Assembly (NCBI GenBank): GCA_022824585.1
Contig: JAJDZN010000327.1
Coordinates: 1 to 62,518 of the forward strand
Source: Bryobacterales bacterium
GTDB lineage: Bacteria > Acidobacteriota > Terriglobia > Bryobacterales > UBA6623
Direction of reading: 5' to 3'
DNA: 62,518 nucleotides
Shown here: positions 49,304 through 57,739 of the stretch, in pieces
How the letters are laid out: each line of letters begins with the position of its first letter
Numbering within the stretch: the stretch's first letter is position 1
The notes under the pieces: model-generated
Databases searched by the model: none
What the model was told of the DNA's origin: nothing
What the model saw: the letters and a program-made list of their open reading frames with translations, nothing else
Made by a program: the position numbers and the translations under genes

Positions 49304-50608
49304 ATGCGGGCCTTAGCTTCCAGTTGGCGGATCCTCCTGTGGGGAATGCTCGCGGTGTTCGCTCTGTTCGCGCAGGATTGGGTCGCGGGCTTGGAGTCAG
49401 CCGACGAGGATGAGCGGGTCAAGGCAGTCCGGGCGATGTCCAAGTCGCCTGACGGCTTCCGGCACTTGGACAAGCTCGCTCCCTTGCTGAGCGACGATTC
49501 CGAGGAAGTCCGGGCTGCGGCAGTGATCGCGCTGATGAAGATGCGGTCGCTCGAGGCACAGCCGCTGCTGATCGACGCTGCCGCGGATGCCTCGCCGGAC
49601 GTGCAGGCGTTGGCGGTGGACGGCTTGGTGTCGCTGTACGTGCCCGACTATGTGAGGCTCGGCCGGCTGTCGGCGCTGAAGTCGTTCGCGTCTTCGCTCA
49701 AGGCGCGCTTCTCGAAGCCGAGCCCGCTTGTGGTCTCGGCTTACGTCGAGGTCAATCCTGCGGCGCTCGAGGCCATTGCGAATGTTCTGTTGCGGGGCAG
49801 CAGCAACGAGGCCGAGGCGAACGCAGCGCGGGCGCTGGGGGTACTGCGCGGCAACGAGCACGTGGACGCGCTGCTGGAGGGCGCGCGGTCGCGCGACTCA
49901 GCCACGATCATCGAGAGCGTGCTTGCGATCAAGAAGATTCAAGCCACCAGCGCGGGCCCCGACATCGTCTTCCTGTTGCGCGATCCGGCGCTGCAAGTCC
50001 AGGAGGCCGCCATCTTGACAGCGGGCCAGCTTCGCACTCCCGAGGCGGTGCCGCAACTGGTGCAGATCTGCCAGGCGAGCAAGAAGGGCCGCATTCGGGC
50101 GCACGCGTTGACCGCCCTGGCCAAGATTCCGGACAACGGGCAGCGCCGCCTGTTCACGAGCTTTCTCAGCCACCAGGACAAGCTCCTGCGGGCGGCGGCG
50201 GCCGAGGGCCTGGGCCGCATCGGGGATCCCGCCGACAAGCGGGTGGTCGATCATCAGTTCTCGATCGAGAAGGCGGAAGGCGTTAAGCTGTCCCTGGCGT
50301 TCGCAGGGGTGCTGCTCGGCAACCCCCTGCGCCTCGCCTACTTGATCGAGGGTCTCAACTCCACGGCGCGGCGGCTCGAGGCTCGTCCCTTCTTGGTTGA
50401 ACTGGCGCGCGATCCCGAAGTCCTGTCGAAGCTGTATATTCCGCTCTCCACCGGCTCCGTGCCGCAGCGGCGCCACCTGGCCTTCGTGCTGTCCCAGAGC
50501 GGCACGCGCGAGAGCGTCCCGCACTTGGAGAACCTGACGCAGGACGCCGTTCCCGAAGTCTCCTCTTCCGCCGTGGAAGCTTTGCGCGTGTTGCGCGCCC
50601 GACTGTGA
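49304..50608 (+). CDS. HEAT-repeat protein with N-terminal signal or anchor
   Basis: A 434-residue protein with an N-terminal hydrophobic segment (ILLWGMLAVFALFAQ, residues 10-24) followed by repeated two-helix units of HEAT type, for example SDDSEEVRAAAVIALMKM, SPDVQALAVDGLVSLY and DPALQVQEAAILTAGQL. HEAT solenoids are interaction scaffolds, and the signal suggests an exported or membrane-attached role. GAGGGTAGT before ATG 49304 supports the start. It converges on the alkylsulfatase-like gene with 9 bases between ends. Partner unknown. Confidence 0.8.
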   Translation: MRALASSWRILLWGMLAVFALFAQDWVAGLESADEDERVKAVRAMSKSPDGFRHLDKLAPLLSDDSEEVRAAAVIALMKMRSLEAQPLLIDAAADASPDVQALAVDGLVSLYVPDYVRLGRLSALKSFASSLKARFSKPSPLVVSAYVEVNPAALEAIANVLLRGSSNEAEANAARALGVLRGNEHVDALLEGARSRDSATIIESVLAIKKIQATSAGPDIVFLLRDPALQVQEAAILTAGQLRTPEAVPQLVQICQASKKGRIRAHALTALAKIPDNGQRRLFTSFLSHQDKLLRAAAAEGLGRIGDPADKRVVDHQFSIEKAEGVKLSLAFAGVLLGNPLRLAYLIEGLNSTARRLEARPFLVELARDPEVLSKLYIPLSTGSVPQRRHLAFVLSQSGTRESVPHLENLTQDAVPEVSSSAVEALRVLRARL

Positions 50609-50617
50609 ACGGGTCGG

Positions 50618-52021
50618 CTACTGCTCCTGCGCTTGCTCGCGGTAGCGATTGGATGTCGAGAGCGTGTAGTTTCGCACCGGGCCGTTGAAGGTGCGCTCGC
50701 CGACGATTGCAAGCGCGTCCGCCATCAGCAGCTTGGCGTCGCCATCCTCGGGGCGGAGGCGGATGGCGTGACGCAGCAGTTGCGCCGCGCCGAGAGGGTC
50801 GTCCGAATCCATCAATTCGCGAGCCTTGGCGACGAGCGCGTCCACTCCGCCGGCTAGGTCGGCGAGGCGCTCGGACTGCTTGCGCGGGCTCTCGCGGTGC
50901 AAGGACAGCGCGTCTCCGTCGAACCAGCCGAGATCCTGGGCGTAGAGGTCTCGAATCGTGCCCTCGACCGTGCCGTAGTAGTCCCCGAGGTAGTCCAGCG
51001 TGGCGAAGCGTTCCGGGAGCCGGGCGTATTCGACCAACTCGTCCGGGGTCATCTGCTTGGACAGGCCGTCGAGGGTGCGGTCCAGCACCCACTGCATCGC
51101 GTCGCGATAGTTGGTGAGGACAGTCTTGGCATCGTTGAGGATCGGTGCCGTGTGGCCGCCCACGACGTGCAGCGGGTCTTGCTGGACCATCTTGTCGATG
51201 CTGGCGATCCAGTCGCGGAACGACCTGCGGGCGGTGCCGCGCAGCGGGTAGACATTGGGCCAGGACTGGTAGAAGTTGTCTCCGGCGAAGACCACGCGCT
51301 GGTCCGGCAGCCAGACGTAGAGCTGGTCTTGGGTTTCGCCCGGAGCCGCCACCAACTCAAGCCGGACGCCGGCGATTTCCAGCGACTTGCGCTGTTCCGA
51401 GAACTTGTGCGTGGGGCGCACCTGAGCTGGCCGCGGGCTGGCGGCGGGCGCGCCGGGCCGGCGCAGCCCGTCCTGCATCATGTTGCCCTGCGGTCGGCGG
51501 TCCGGCGGGATTGCAATGCCGATGCCCATCCGCTGCTCCAGCGGCAGATCGAAGCCTTGGCTGTTCGAGGCCCGCAGGCCGGGGCCGAGGCCCTTGCTGC
51601 GCACGAGGGCCTGCTCGGAGCCGTAGTTGTCCCGCGCCCAGACTTCGATCCCCCTGCCGGGCTCGAAGAAGGCCGGCGCTCCGTTCGTGTGGTCCCCGTG
51701 GCCGTGGGTGTAAACGATGGCGCGCACCGGAAGCGAACTGATCTCTTCGAACGCCGCCCGAACCTTTTGGGCAGCCGAGGGCATTTGCCCTGGATCGACG
51801 ATGATCACGCCATCGTCGCCGACGATCATCGAGTTCGCGGAGACCTGGTAGCCGATCGCGGTGTAGACATTCTCGGCGACTTGGATCACCGTCGGCTTGA
51901 ACATCTTGTTGCGCTCTTGCAGGCGCTTGGTCGCCTCGCTGGGCTGCGCGGAAAGCGCCAGCGCGGTCGCCGCTAGGCACGCCGAGAGTCGGGCGGGGTG
52001 ATGTATGGAACGGAACGCCAT
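50618..52021 (-). CDS. Alkylsulfatase-like metallo-beta-lactamase hydrolase (no SCP2 domain)
   Basis: A 467-residue exported hydrolase with signal peptide (LSACLAATALALSAQ) and the metal motif THGHGDHTNGAPAF, giving the HxHxDH zinc site, followed by GETQDQLYVWLPDQRVVFAGDNFYQSWPN. The alkylsulfatase dimerisation domain is visible (RLPERFATLDYLGDYYGTVEGTIRDLYAQDLGWFDGDA). The C-terminal SCP2-like domain of SdsA1-type enzymes is missing, and the protein ends about 180 residues early relative to them. It may therefore act on a different ester, or lack the lipid-binding lid. The neighbouring small protein (52088-52294) is on the same strand. Confidence 0.83.
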   Translation of the reverse strand: MAFRSIHHPARLSACLAATALALSAQPSEATKRLQERNKMFKPTVIQVAENVYTAIGYQVSANSMIVGDDGVIIVDPGQMPSAAQKVRAAFEEISSLPVRAIVYTHGHGDHTNGAPAFFEPGRGIEVWARDNYGSEQALVRSKGLGPGLRASNSQGFDLPLEQRMGIGIAIPPDRRPQGNMMQDGLRRPGAPAASPRPAQVRPTHKFSEQRKSLEIAGVRLELVAAPGETQDQLYVWLPDQRVVFAGDNFYQSWPNVYPLRGTARRSFRDWIASIDKMVQQDPLHVVGGHTAPILNDAKTVLTNYRDAMQWVLDRTLDGLSKQMTPDELVEYARLPERFATLDYLGDYYGTVEGTIRDLYAQDLGWFDGDALSLHRESPRKQSERLADLAGGVDALVAKARELMDSDDPLGAAQLLRHAIRLRPEDGDAKLLMADALAIVGERTFNGPVRNYTLSTSNRYREQAQEQ

Positions 52022-52087
52022 AATTGCAAAGGCGTCTGGGAGTCGGGCGGGGTTGCAGGGCTGCCGCCGGTGTCCCCGGGACCCGGG

Positions 52088-52294
52088 CTAGCGCTTCCGC
52101 TGCTTCTGCTGACCGACGCGAACCTTGCTGAGGGAGGCTCTCTGCTCCTCCCACGCCTTCCAGTCGAAGCGCTTGGCGGCGTCTTCGAGATACGCCTTGA
52201 CATCAGCGCCCTTGGGCAGCACGGCGACGACGGTCGCCCGCTCCCCGGAATCCGGCTTGTAGATCGAGTACTTTCTCGCGTTCGGAATGCCCAT
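52088..52294 (-). CDS. Small hypothetical protein
   Basis: A 68-residue, soluble, charged protein (MGIPNARKYSIYKPD..., ending GQQKQRKR) with no signal or membrane segment. ATG 52294 begins a smooth open frame, and codon positions look coding. I do not recognise a family. It is upstream of the alkylsulfatase-like gene on the same strand, 66 bases away, and lies downstream of the VWA gene. Confidence 0.5.
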   Translation of the reverse strand: MGIPNARKYSIYKPDSGERATVVAVLPKGADVKAYLEDAAKRFDWKAWEEQRASLSKVRVGQQKQRKR

Positions 52295-52357
52295 GGTTGC
52301 CCTGCCCTGATGATAGCAATGTCGGTCAGCCCCGGACTCTTTGCAGCGCCGCTGCCG

Positions 52358-53542
52358 TCACTGCTCTGCGTCGTCGCTGCTCTCTACGGGCTCTCCGTCA
52401 GGCATGGCCGTGGGTCCGTGAAAATAGCCCACGCGGTGCCGCAGGCGCAGCTTCTCGTAGGGAACGGTGACCTCGATGCGGTGATAGATGCCGCGCTCGT
52501 TGAGGTTGTTGGGCCGGTAGCTCAGCCGGTACTGGCTGCGGATATCCTCGCCGATCTTGATGATGGATTCTTGGACGCCGCTGGTGGTGCGCGGGCTGTA
52601 GGCGCGGCCGCCGGTGCCCTTCGACAGCACCTCCAGCGGATTGTCGAAGATCAGGTTCTTCACGCCCCGGACCAGGTCGATGATGATCGGGATCATGTTC
52701 GGGGTCACGGAATAGGTGGCTTGTTGCTGCGCGGTCGGCGTGTTCGGCGTGCCGGGCATGGTGGGCCGCACGACGATTCCGGCGGGTATGGTCGGCGCCC
52801 GGACTTCGGGCTTGCGGCGCAGGCGCGCCGACAGCGTCGACAGGCGCACGGGGTATATCGCGATGTTGTACAGCTGCGCGGTGCGCAGGCTCTCGCCCAA
52901 GCCGATCCGGCTGCCGTTGTTCTGGGACTCCGAGATCACCACGATGATCTTGTGATGGCTTTCCGGGCGCTTGAGCAGCATGCGGATCGCGCTGTACATG
53001 GCATCAGCCAGGGCAACCGCAGATGTGCCGATACGCATCCCCTTCAAGCCCGCGTCGAGCTTCTTGGTGTCGTTGGTGAAGTCCACCAGCAGCTTGATGC
53101 GGCTGTCAAACGTCATCAGCGCCGCTTCGCCGTGTTCGCCGAGCACGAGTTCTGTGAACAGATAGGCGGTCTTGCGGATATCGCCCAGGATGCCCTCGAC
53201 ACGGTCGCTCGTCTGCACGCAGATCACCATCGAGATCGGCAGGAAGCTCACGTCGAAGCCCACCACTTCTTGCTCAACGTCGTTGTCGAAGACGTTGAAG
53301 TCCTCCTTGATCATGTCGTGGATGTACTCGCCCTTCGGACTGCGGACGGTGACAGGAACAGTCACCTCGTCGATTTCTTCCAAGAAGATCGCAGGCTGGT
53401 CCGACTCGAACAGGGTCTCGGGATCGAACAGGTCTGCGCCGTCTTGGGCGGCGAGCACACCGGCGGCCAGCGCGGCGGCCGTGGCGAGAACGCATGGTCT
53501 GGACAGGGCGCGGTGCATAGTTCGCTGCGACAGAGTCTCCAT
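52358..53542 (-). CDS. VWA domain protein, acidobacterial TIGR03436 type
   Basis: A 394-residue secreted protein with signal peptide (CVLATAAALAAGVLAAQ) and a von Willebrand factor A domain (about residues 105-310). It matches the VWFA-related acidobacterial family: an N-terminal strand phrase EVTVPVTVRSPKGEYIHDMIKEDFNVFDN, and a C-terminal IRSQYRLSYRPNN. The metal-site motif is atypical, since strand 1 reads SMVICVQTSDRV instead of DxSxS, so MIDAS metal binding may be lost. ATG 53542 is preferred to ATG 53518. These proteins are very numerous in Acidobacteriota and their function is not known. Confidence 0.87.
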   Translation of the reverse strand: METLSQRTMHRALSRPCVLATAAALAAGVLAAQDGADLFDPETLFESDQPAIFLEEIDEVTVPVTVRSPKGEYIHDMIKEDFNVFDNDVEQEVVGFDVSFLPISMVICVQTSDRVEGILGDIRKTAYLFTELVLGEHGEAALMTFDSRIKLLVDFTNDTKKLDAGLKGMRIGTSAVALADAMYSAIRMLLKRPESHHKIIVVISESQNNGSRIGLGESLRTAQLYNIAIYPVRLSTLSARLRRKPEVRAPTIPAGIVVRPTMPGTPNTPTAQQQATYSVTPNMIPIIIDLVRGVKNLIFDNPLEVLSKGTGGRAYSPRTTSGVQESIIKIGEDIRSQYRLSYRPNNLNERGIYHRIEVTVPYEKLRLRHRVGYFHGPTAMPDGEPVESSDDAEQ

Positions 53543-53558
53543 TGTTAAGCTTCGCCCA

Positions 53559-54053
53559 TCAAAGGTTGGCGCTGTCGGGCCCCGAGGTGCTGTCGCGGCG
53601 GTAGGCGCCGCTCTTGCCGCCGGTCTTCTCGAGCAATCGGATGTCGCGAATCTCGATGCCTTTGTCGAGCGCCTTGCACATGTCATAGACGGTCAAGGCG
53701 GCCACCGTCGCCGCCGACATCGCTTCCATCTCGACTCCGGTGCGAGCGAAGGTTGCCGCGGTGGCGGTGATCGCGACGCCGCCCTCCTGGACCTCGACCG
53801 CGACATCGGCATGTGTCAATGGCAGGGGGTGGCACAGCGGGATCAGGTCGGCGGTCTTCTTTGCCGCTTGGATCCCGGCAATGCGGGCGATCTCCAGGGG
53901 ATTGCCCTTGGGGTTGCGGGGCAACTCCTCCAGCACCGCCGGCGCCAGGCGGACGAAGGCCCGAGCCTTGGCGGAGCGCTGCGTCGCCGGCTTGGCGCCC
54001 ACGTCGTCCATCGAGGCCGAACCCGCTTCATCGAAGTGAGACAGCCTGCTCAT
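53559..54053 (-). CDS. moaC: Cyclic pyranopterin monophosphate synthase
   Basis: A 164-residue MoaC, second enzyme of molybdenum cofactor synthesis. Family motifs are KTADLIPLCHPLPLTHADV (with the catalytic His), TGVEMEAMSAATVAALTVYDMCKA and KTGGKSGAY. ATG 54053 overlaps the moeA stop by 4 bases (ATGA), so moeA-moaC is one coupled unit. An upstream open frame to 54089 is not used. Confidence 0.95.
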   Translation of the reverse strand: MSRLSHFDEAGSASMDDVGAKPATQRSAKARAFVRLAPAVLEELPRNPKGNPLEIARIAGIQAAKKTADLIPLCHPLPLTHADVAVEVQEGGVAITATAATFARTGVEMEAMSAATVAALTVYDMCKALDKGIEIRDIRLLEKTGGKSGAYRRDSTSGPDSANL

Positions 54054-55258
54054 AGGGGCATCACGCTGATCAGATCGCCTGCCGCCCATTCCGCGCGACG
54101 GTCCGAGGCGACCATAAGGCAGTCCGCCCGGGCGAATGCTGTGACGTCGCCGGATCCTTGGCCGCGGTCGGCGCGCACGCGAGTCTCTCCGAGCTCCCCC
54201 TCCAATCGCGCTCCCAGGAAGCGGGTCAGGACAGGCTTGTGCCGGAAGGCCTCCGCTAGCGGCACTTGCTGGAACCGCAGGGGCGAGCTCGGGGCTCCGC
54301 CGGCCAGATCGACCGCGATCGAAGCGAACACCTCGAAGGTGACCATGGTCGAGAGCGGGTTCCCGGGCAGGCCGAACACGAGGGTGTCCTTGCAGCGCCC
54401 GAACACGAGAGGCTTGCCCGGCTGGATCCTAACCGAGGTAAAGAACTGCTCTGTGCCGAGGTCGGACAGGACTTCCTCCACCAAGTCGTGCTTGCCCATC
54501 GACACGCCGCCCGACAGCAACAGGACGTCGCTCACCAGGCCATCCTCGATGCGCTGACGGGTGTCCTCGCGAGTGTCCTTCGCGATTGGCAGGATGCGCG
54601 GCAGGCCTCCCCTGCGACGCACTTGGGCTGCCAGCGAGTGGGCGTTGGAGTTACGGATCTGGTAGCTCTGCGGACGAGAGCCGACCGGCAGCACTTCATC
54701 GCCCGTCGACAGGATTGCCACATTGGGCTGGCGGTATACCGGGACATCCGTGCAACCAACCGTCCCGAGCTGCGCCACGCTCGGATACCCGATCTTTGTG
54801 CCGGCCCGCAGCACGCACTGGCCTCGTTTGGCCTCGGAGCCGGCCGGGATCAGATTGCGCCCCGCTGGGACCGAGTCGGCGAGTGTCACCGACGATCCAT
54901 CCCGCTGTGAGTACTCCACCATGACCACAGCGTCGGCGTTCTCAGGCCCGGGGGCTCCGGTCATGATCTCGACTGTCTTGCCCGGCTCCAGCGCGAAGTG
55001 CGAGGGCTCGCCGGCACGGGTCTCGCCGAGCAGTTCGAGCGTTGCCGGCACTTTGGCAACATCAGCCGCGATGACAGCGAATCCGTCCCTTGCCGAGCGG
55101 TTGAACGGCGGATAGTCGCGGTCGGCGCAGATATCGCGGGCCAATATCCTGCCCGCGGCGGCATCCAGCGGCACGGCCTCGGCCGTGAGCTGGCCAATGG
55201 TCTCCCGCGTGCGCTCGGAGACGATCGCACGGGCCTCCTCGAAGCGAAGCGGGTCCAT
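54050..55258 (-). CDS. moeA: Molybdopterin molybdenumtransferase
   Basis: A 402-residue MoeA, which inserts molybdenum into adenylylated molybdopterin. Motifs: DYPPFNRSARDGFAV, ILSTGDEVLPVG, LLSGGVSMGKHDLVEEVL and FGLPGNPLSTMV. The C-terminal domain IV ends GDVTAFARADCLMV. ATG 55258 is chosen because the longer frame (to 55348) has no family sequence. It is transcribed first in the moeA-moaC operon. MOSC protein at 15.2 kb is a possible user of the cofactor. Confidence 0.95.
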   Translation of the reverse strand: MDPLRFEEARAIVSERTRETIGQLTAEAVPLDAAAGRILARDICADRDYPPFNRSARDGFAVIAADVAKVPATLELLGETRAGEPSHFALEPGKTVEIMTGAPGPENADAVVMVEYSQRDGSSVTLADSVPAGRNLIPAGSEAKRGQCVLRAGTKIGYPSVAQLGTVGCTDVPVYRQPNVAILSTGDEVLPVGSRPQSYQIRNSNAHSLAAQVRRRGGLPRILPIAKDTREDTRQRIEDGLVSDVLLLSGGVSMGKHDLVEEVLSDLGTEQFFTSVRIQPGKPLVFGRCKDTLVFGLPGNPLSTMVTFEVFASIAVDLAGGAPSSPLRFQQVPLAEAFRHKPVLTRFLGARLEGELGETRVRADRGQGSGDVTAFARADCLMVASDRRAEWAAGDLISVMPL

Positions 55259-55521
55259 TGAGAAGTGGTACGCCACCTCCGCTGGATGCGACGCACATTG
55301 AGAGTTTCGCACAAATCCCCTCGGAGGGTTTCGCGCCCAGCGTCTCAAACCGTGCGTCTACAGGCGCACGGCGGGCTGAGCCGGCGGACCGGGCCACCGC
55401 CGGCATTTGCGAGACTGCCGGAGCCCTTGGGAGGGGTCTGGCGACATCGCTTACACTTGATGTGTTTCTGAACCGGAAGCAGTCGCAACGTGCTGAAACG
55501 AGCCTAGCCGAAGACGATCCG

Positions 55522-56382
55522 ATGACGACTCGCCTGTTCAGGCCGGAGGGCCTGCCAGACTTTCGAGATCCACCCTTGGTGGAAACAGTCCTGTCGCTTC
55601 AGTTCCAACCGTTAAGAGAGTTCAGCCTGGCCCATGTCGGCCTGCTGTGGCATAAGTACCGCCACACGTTCCCACTGGTCGAAGAGCGCACGCCGCTAAA
55701 CGCTTTGCGGGAGAGCTTCGAAGTGCAGTCGCCGCGGCACGAGGAGGCGATGATCGACGCAAAGCCGCCGTTGCCGCGGGTATGCTTCTTGAACGAATCG
55801 AAGACGGAACTCATCCAGATTCAGGCGGGGAGACTCATTCACAATTGGCGCAAGACAGGGAAGATCTCGACACCCTATCCCCGCTATGAGCGCATCCGCA
55901 CGAACTTTCGGCATGAGGTCTGGGAGTTCCAAGAGTTTCTGACCGACGAGAAGCTTGGCAAGCTTGCGATCGACCAATGCGAAATCACGTACATCAACCA
56001 CATCGAGACCTGTGAGGCATGGCAGGGACACGGACAAATCGAAGGGGTCCTTCGAACCTGGACCCCGCAACCACGCTCTTTCTTGCCCGAATCAGAAGAT
56101 GCGAGCATCCAGCAGAGATTCGTGATTCGGAATGAGTCCAATAGCCCGTTGGGAAGGCTCCACGTTTCGCTGACGCCAGCGTGGAAGGAGGAAGATCGAT
56201 CGCCGATCCTCGTCCTGACCCTAACCGCTCGCGGGTCCCCCATCGACAAGGGGATCAATGGGGCCTTCGACTTCTTCGACTTGGGGAGAGAGTGGATCGT
56301 GAAGGGGTTCTTGGATCTGACGACAACGGACATGCATCGGGCCTGGGGAAGCACGGATGTCGGAAGTCTGGCTGTCGAGTGA
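55522..56382 (+). CDS. TIGR04255 family protein
   Basis: A 286-residue soluble protein matching TIGR04255, a sporadically distributed family. Marks are the start (FRDPPLVETVLSLQFQPL), FLNESKTELIQIQAGRLIHNWRK in the middle, and GRLHVSLTPAW near the C-terminal part. The frame is open upstream to 55258, but ATG 55522 gives the family start. Composition is somewhat lower in GC than the flanks, pointing to transfer. No function is known and no partner lies beside it: moeA diverges and DUF3500 converges. Confidence 0.75.
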   Translation: MTTRLFRPEGLPDFRDPPLVETVLSLQFQPLREFSLAHVGLLWHKYRHTFPLVEERTPLNALRESFEVQSPRHEEAMIDAKPPLPRVCFLNESKTELIQIQAGRLIHNWRKTGKISTPYPRYERIRTNFRHEVWEFQEFLTDEKLGKLAIDQCEITYINHIETCEAWQGHGQIEGVLRTWTPQPRSFLPESEDASIQQRFVIRNESNSPLGRLHVSLTPAWKEEDRSPILVLTLTARGSPIDKGINGAFDFFDLGREWIVKGFLDLTTTDMHRAWGSTDVGSLAVE

Positions 56383-56539
56383 CCGCTAGCAGGGTCCGCC
56401 CGAATCGGCGGCTCTTTCGACAAGATCGTCGGCATCGCGCCGTCCCGCGACCCCTGATCGTCGTTCGGTCCCGAGAGTCGAATTCGCGCGTGCCGGACAT
56501 CCGCCGAATTAGATCGCGCGGCCGCCGCGGCCAGTCGGC

Positions 56540-57673
56540 TCAGTCCGCAGCCACTGTCGCAGCGGCGTGGCCGTCGCCCCGGTAGTGCGCGGCTAGCACG
56601 TCGTATCCAAAGTCCGCTTCGAATTCGCGCCAGACCGCGTGGCTGTGATTGCTCTGGTTCTGGGTGTTGGCGAATTCAATCAGGAAGGTCGGCGACTGGA
56701 TGCGGTAGTAGTTGCCGGCCAGATGCCGGTTCTCGGTGGTCTTGCTGCCGATCTCGATCGGCTCGGCGGCCGGCCGGTCGATGTCACCCGCCCAGCCGAA
56801 GAAGAGCTCTCCCTTGGGCGTCTGCGCGGCTGCCTTCATGCGCCTGGCAGCGACCTCCGGCGGCATCGTGGCGGCGTACTCTCCGATCAGGGCGAGCAGG
56901 TCTTGATACTGGCTGTCGGTTAGTTCCGACGCGGCAACGCCCTGCGGCTCGCCGTCCAGCTTGGCACGCTTGTCGGCCATCGTGACGATGTCGTACGGAG
57001 CCTGCTTGTCGAAGATCGCGCGCTTGCGTTGAGCGGCATCCAGCGATACCAGCAGCGCCCGCGCCATGTCCTCTTCGCGCTCGAGGGCTCGCATGCCCTT
57101 GTGCAGCCCCTGCGGAACCTCGTGAGGATTGGCCCCCAGGAATGTGGGGCTCGACGCCACCAGCTTCCCGTCCCGGATGAAGTAGTGCAGCGAGACGTGG
57201 TGGCCTTCCACTCGCCAGCCCCAGTCGCCCTTCATGCGCGGATCGCCGAAGAACGTGAAATGGAAGCGCTCGGTGTCACGGTAGCCGGTGTGGTCGTCCT
57301 CGATCACGCGGACAATCTCCTCCAGCGCCATCACATTCATGGTCTTGACGAATCCCGCGCGGCCCAGCCCCGTGCTCAGCAGGCCGTAGGCGAGATGGCG
57401 CTGCTTCGGGTCCATGTCCTTGAACGTGATCCCGTTGCGCACGTAGCCGTACTCGTCCGCGAAGCCGGTTTCGGGGAAGTAGTGCCAGTTGGTGCGCTCC
57501 TCGGCGTCCATGGCAAACACCGTCCCCATGCGCTGCATGCGGTCGAGGGACTCAAGAAAGCGATTGGCCGCGTCGGCCATCAGCGCCTCGGTCTTCGCCG
57601 ACTCGTAGCCGGTCAAGGCACACAGCGCGAACAGCGCCACGAACACGGCGCGCACGACACCTTGTCGGATCAT
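56540..57673 (-). CDS. DUF3500 domain protein, exported
   Basis: A 377-residue protein with signal-like N-terminus (VFVALFALCALTGYES) and DUF3500 signatures: ANRFLESLD, then FKDMDPKQRHLAYGLLSTGLGRAGFVK, and the paired FFGDPRMKGDWGWRVEGHHVSLHYFI. The EGHH and downstream WREFEADFG/HYR residues look like a metal or active site, but the family has no assigned activity. A fairly long 3' gap of about 160 bases separates it from the TIGR04255 gene. Confidence 0.82.
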   Translation of the reverse strand: MIRQGVVRAVFVALFALCALTGYESAKTEALMADAANRFLESLDRMQRMGTVFAMDAEERTNWHYFPETGFADEYGYVRNGITFKDMDPKQRHLAYGLLSTGLGRAGFVKTMNVMALEEIVRVIEDDHTGYRDTERFHFTFFGDPRMKGDWGWRVEGHHVSLHYFIRDGKLVASSPTFLGANPHEVPQGLHKGMRALEREEDMARALLVSLDAAQRKRAIFDKQAPYDIVTMADKRAKLDGEPQGVAASELTDSQYQDLLALIGEYAATMPPEVAARRMKAAAQTPKGELFFGWAGDIDRPAAEPIEIGSKTTENRHLAGNYYRIQSPTFLIEFANTQNQSNHSHAVWREFEADFGYDVLAAHYRGDGHAAATVAAD

Positions 57674-57739
57674 TGCTTTTCTCCCGGGCCCGGTCTGGCC
57701 ACGCCTGGGATTATACGACGCGCCCCGCGCGGAGGCGAG

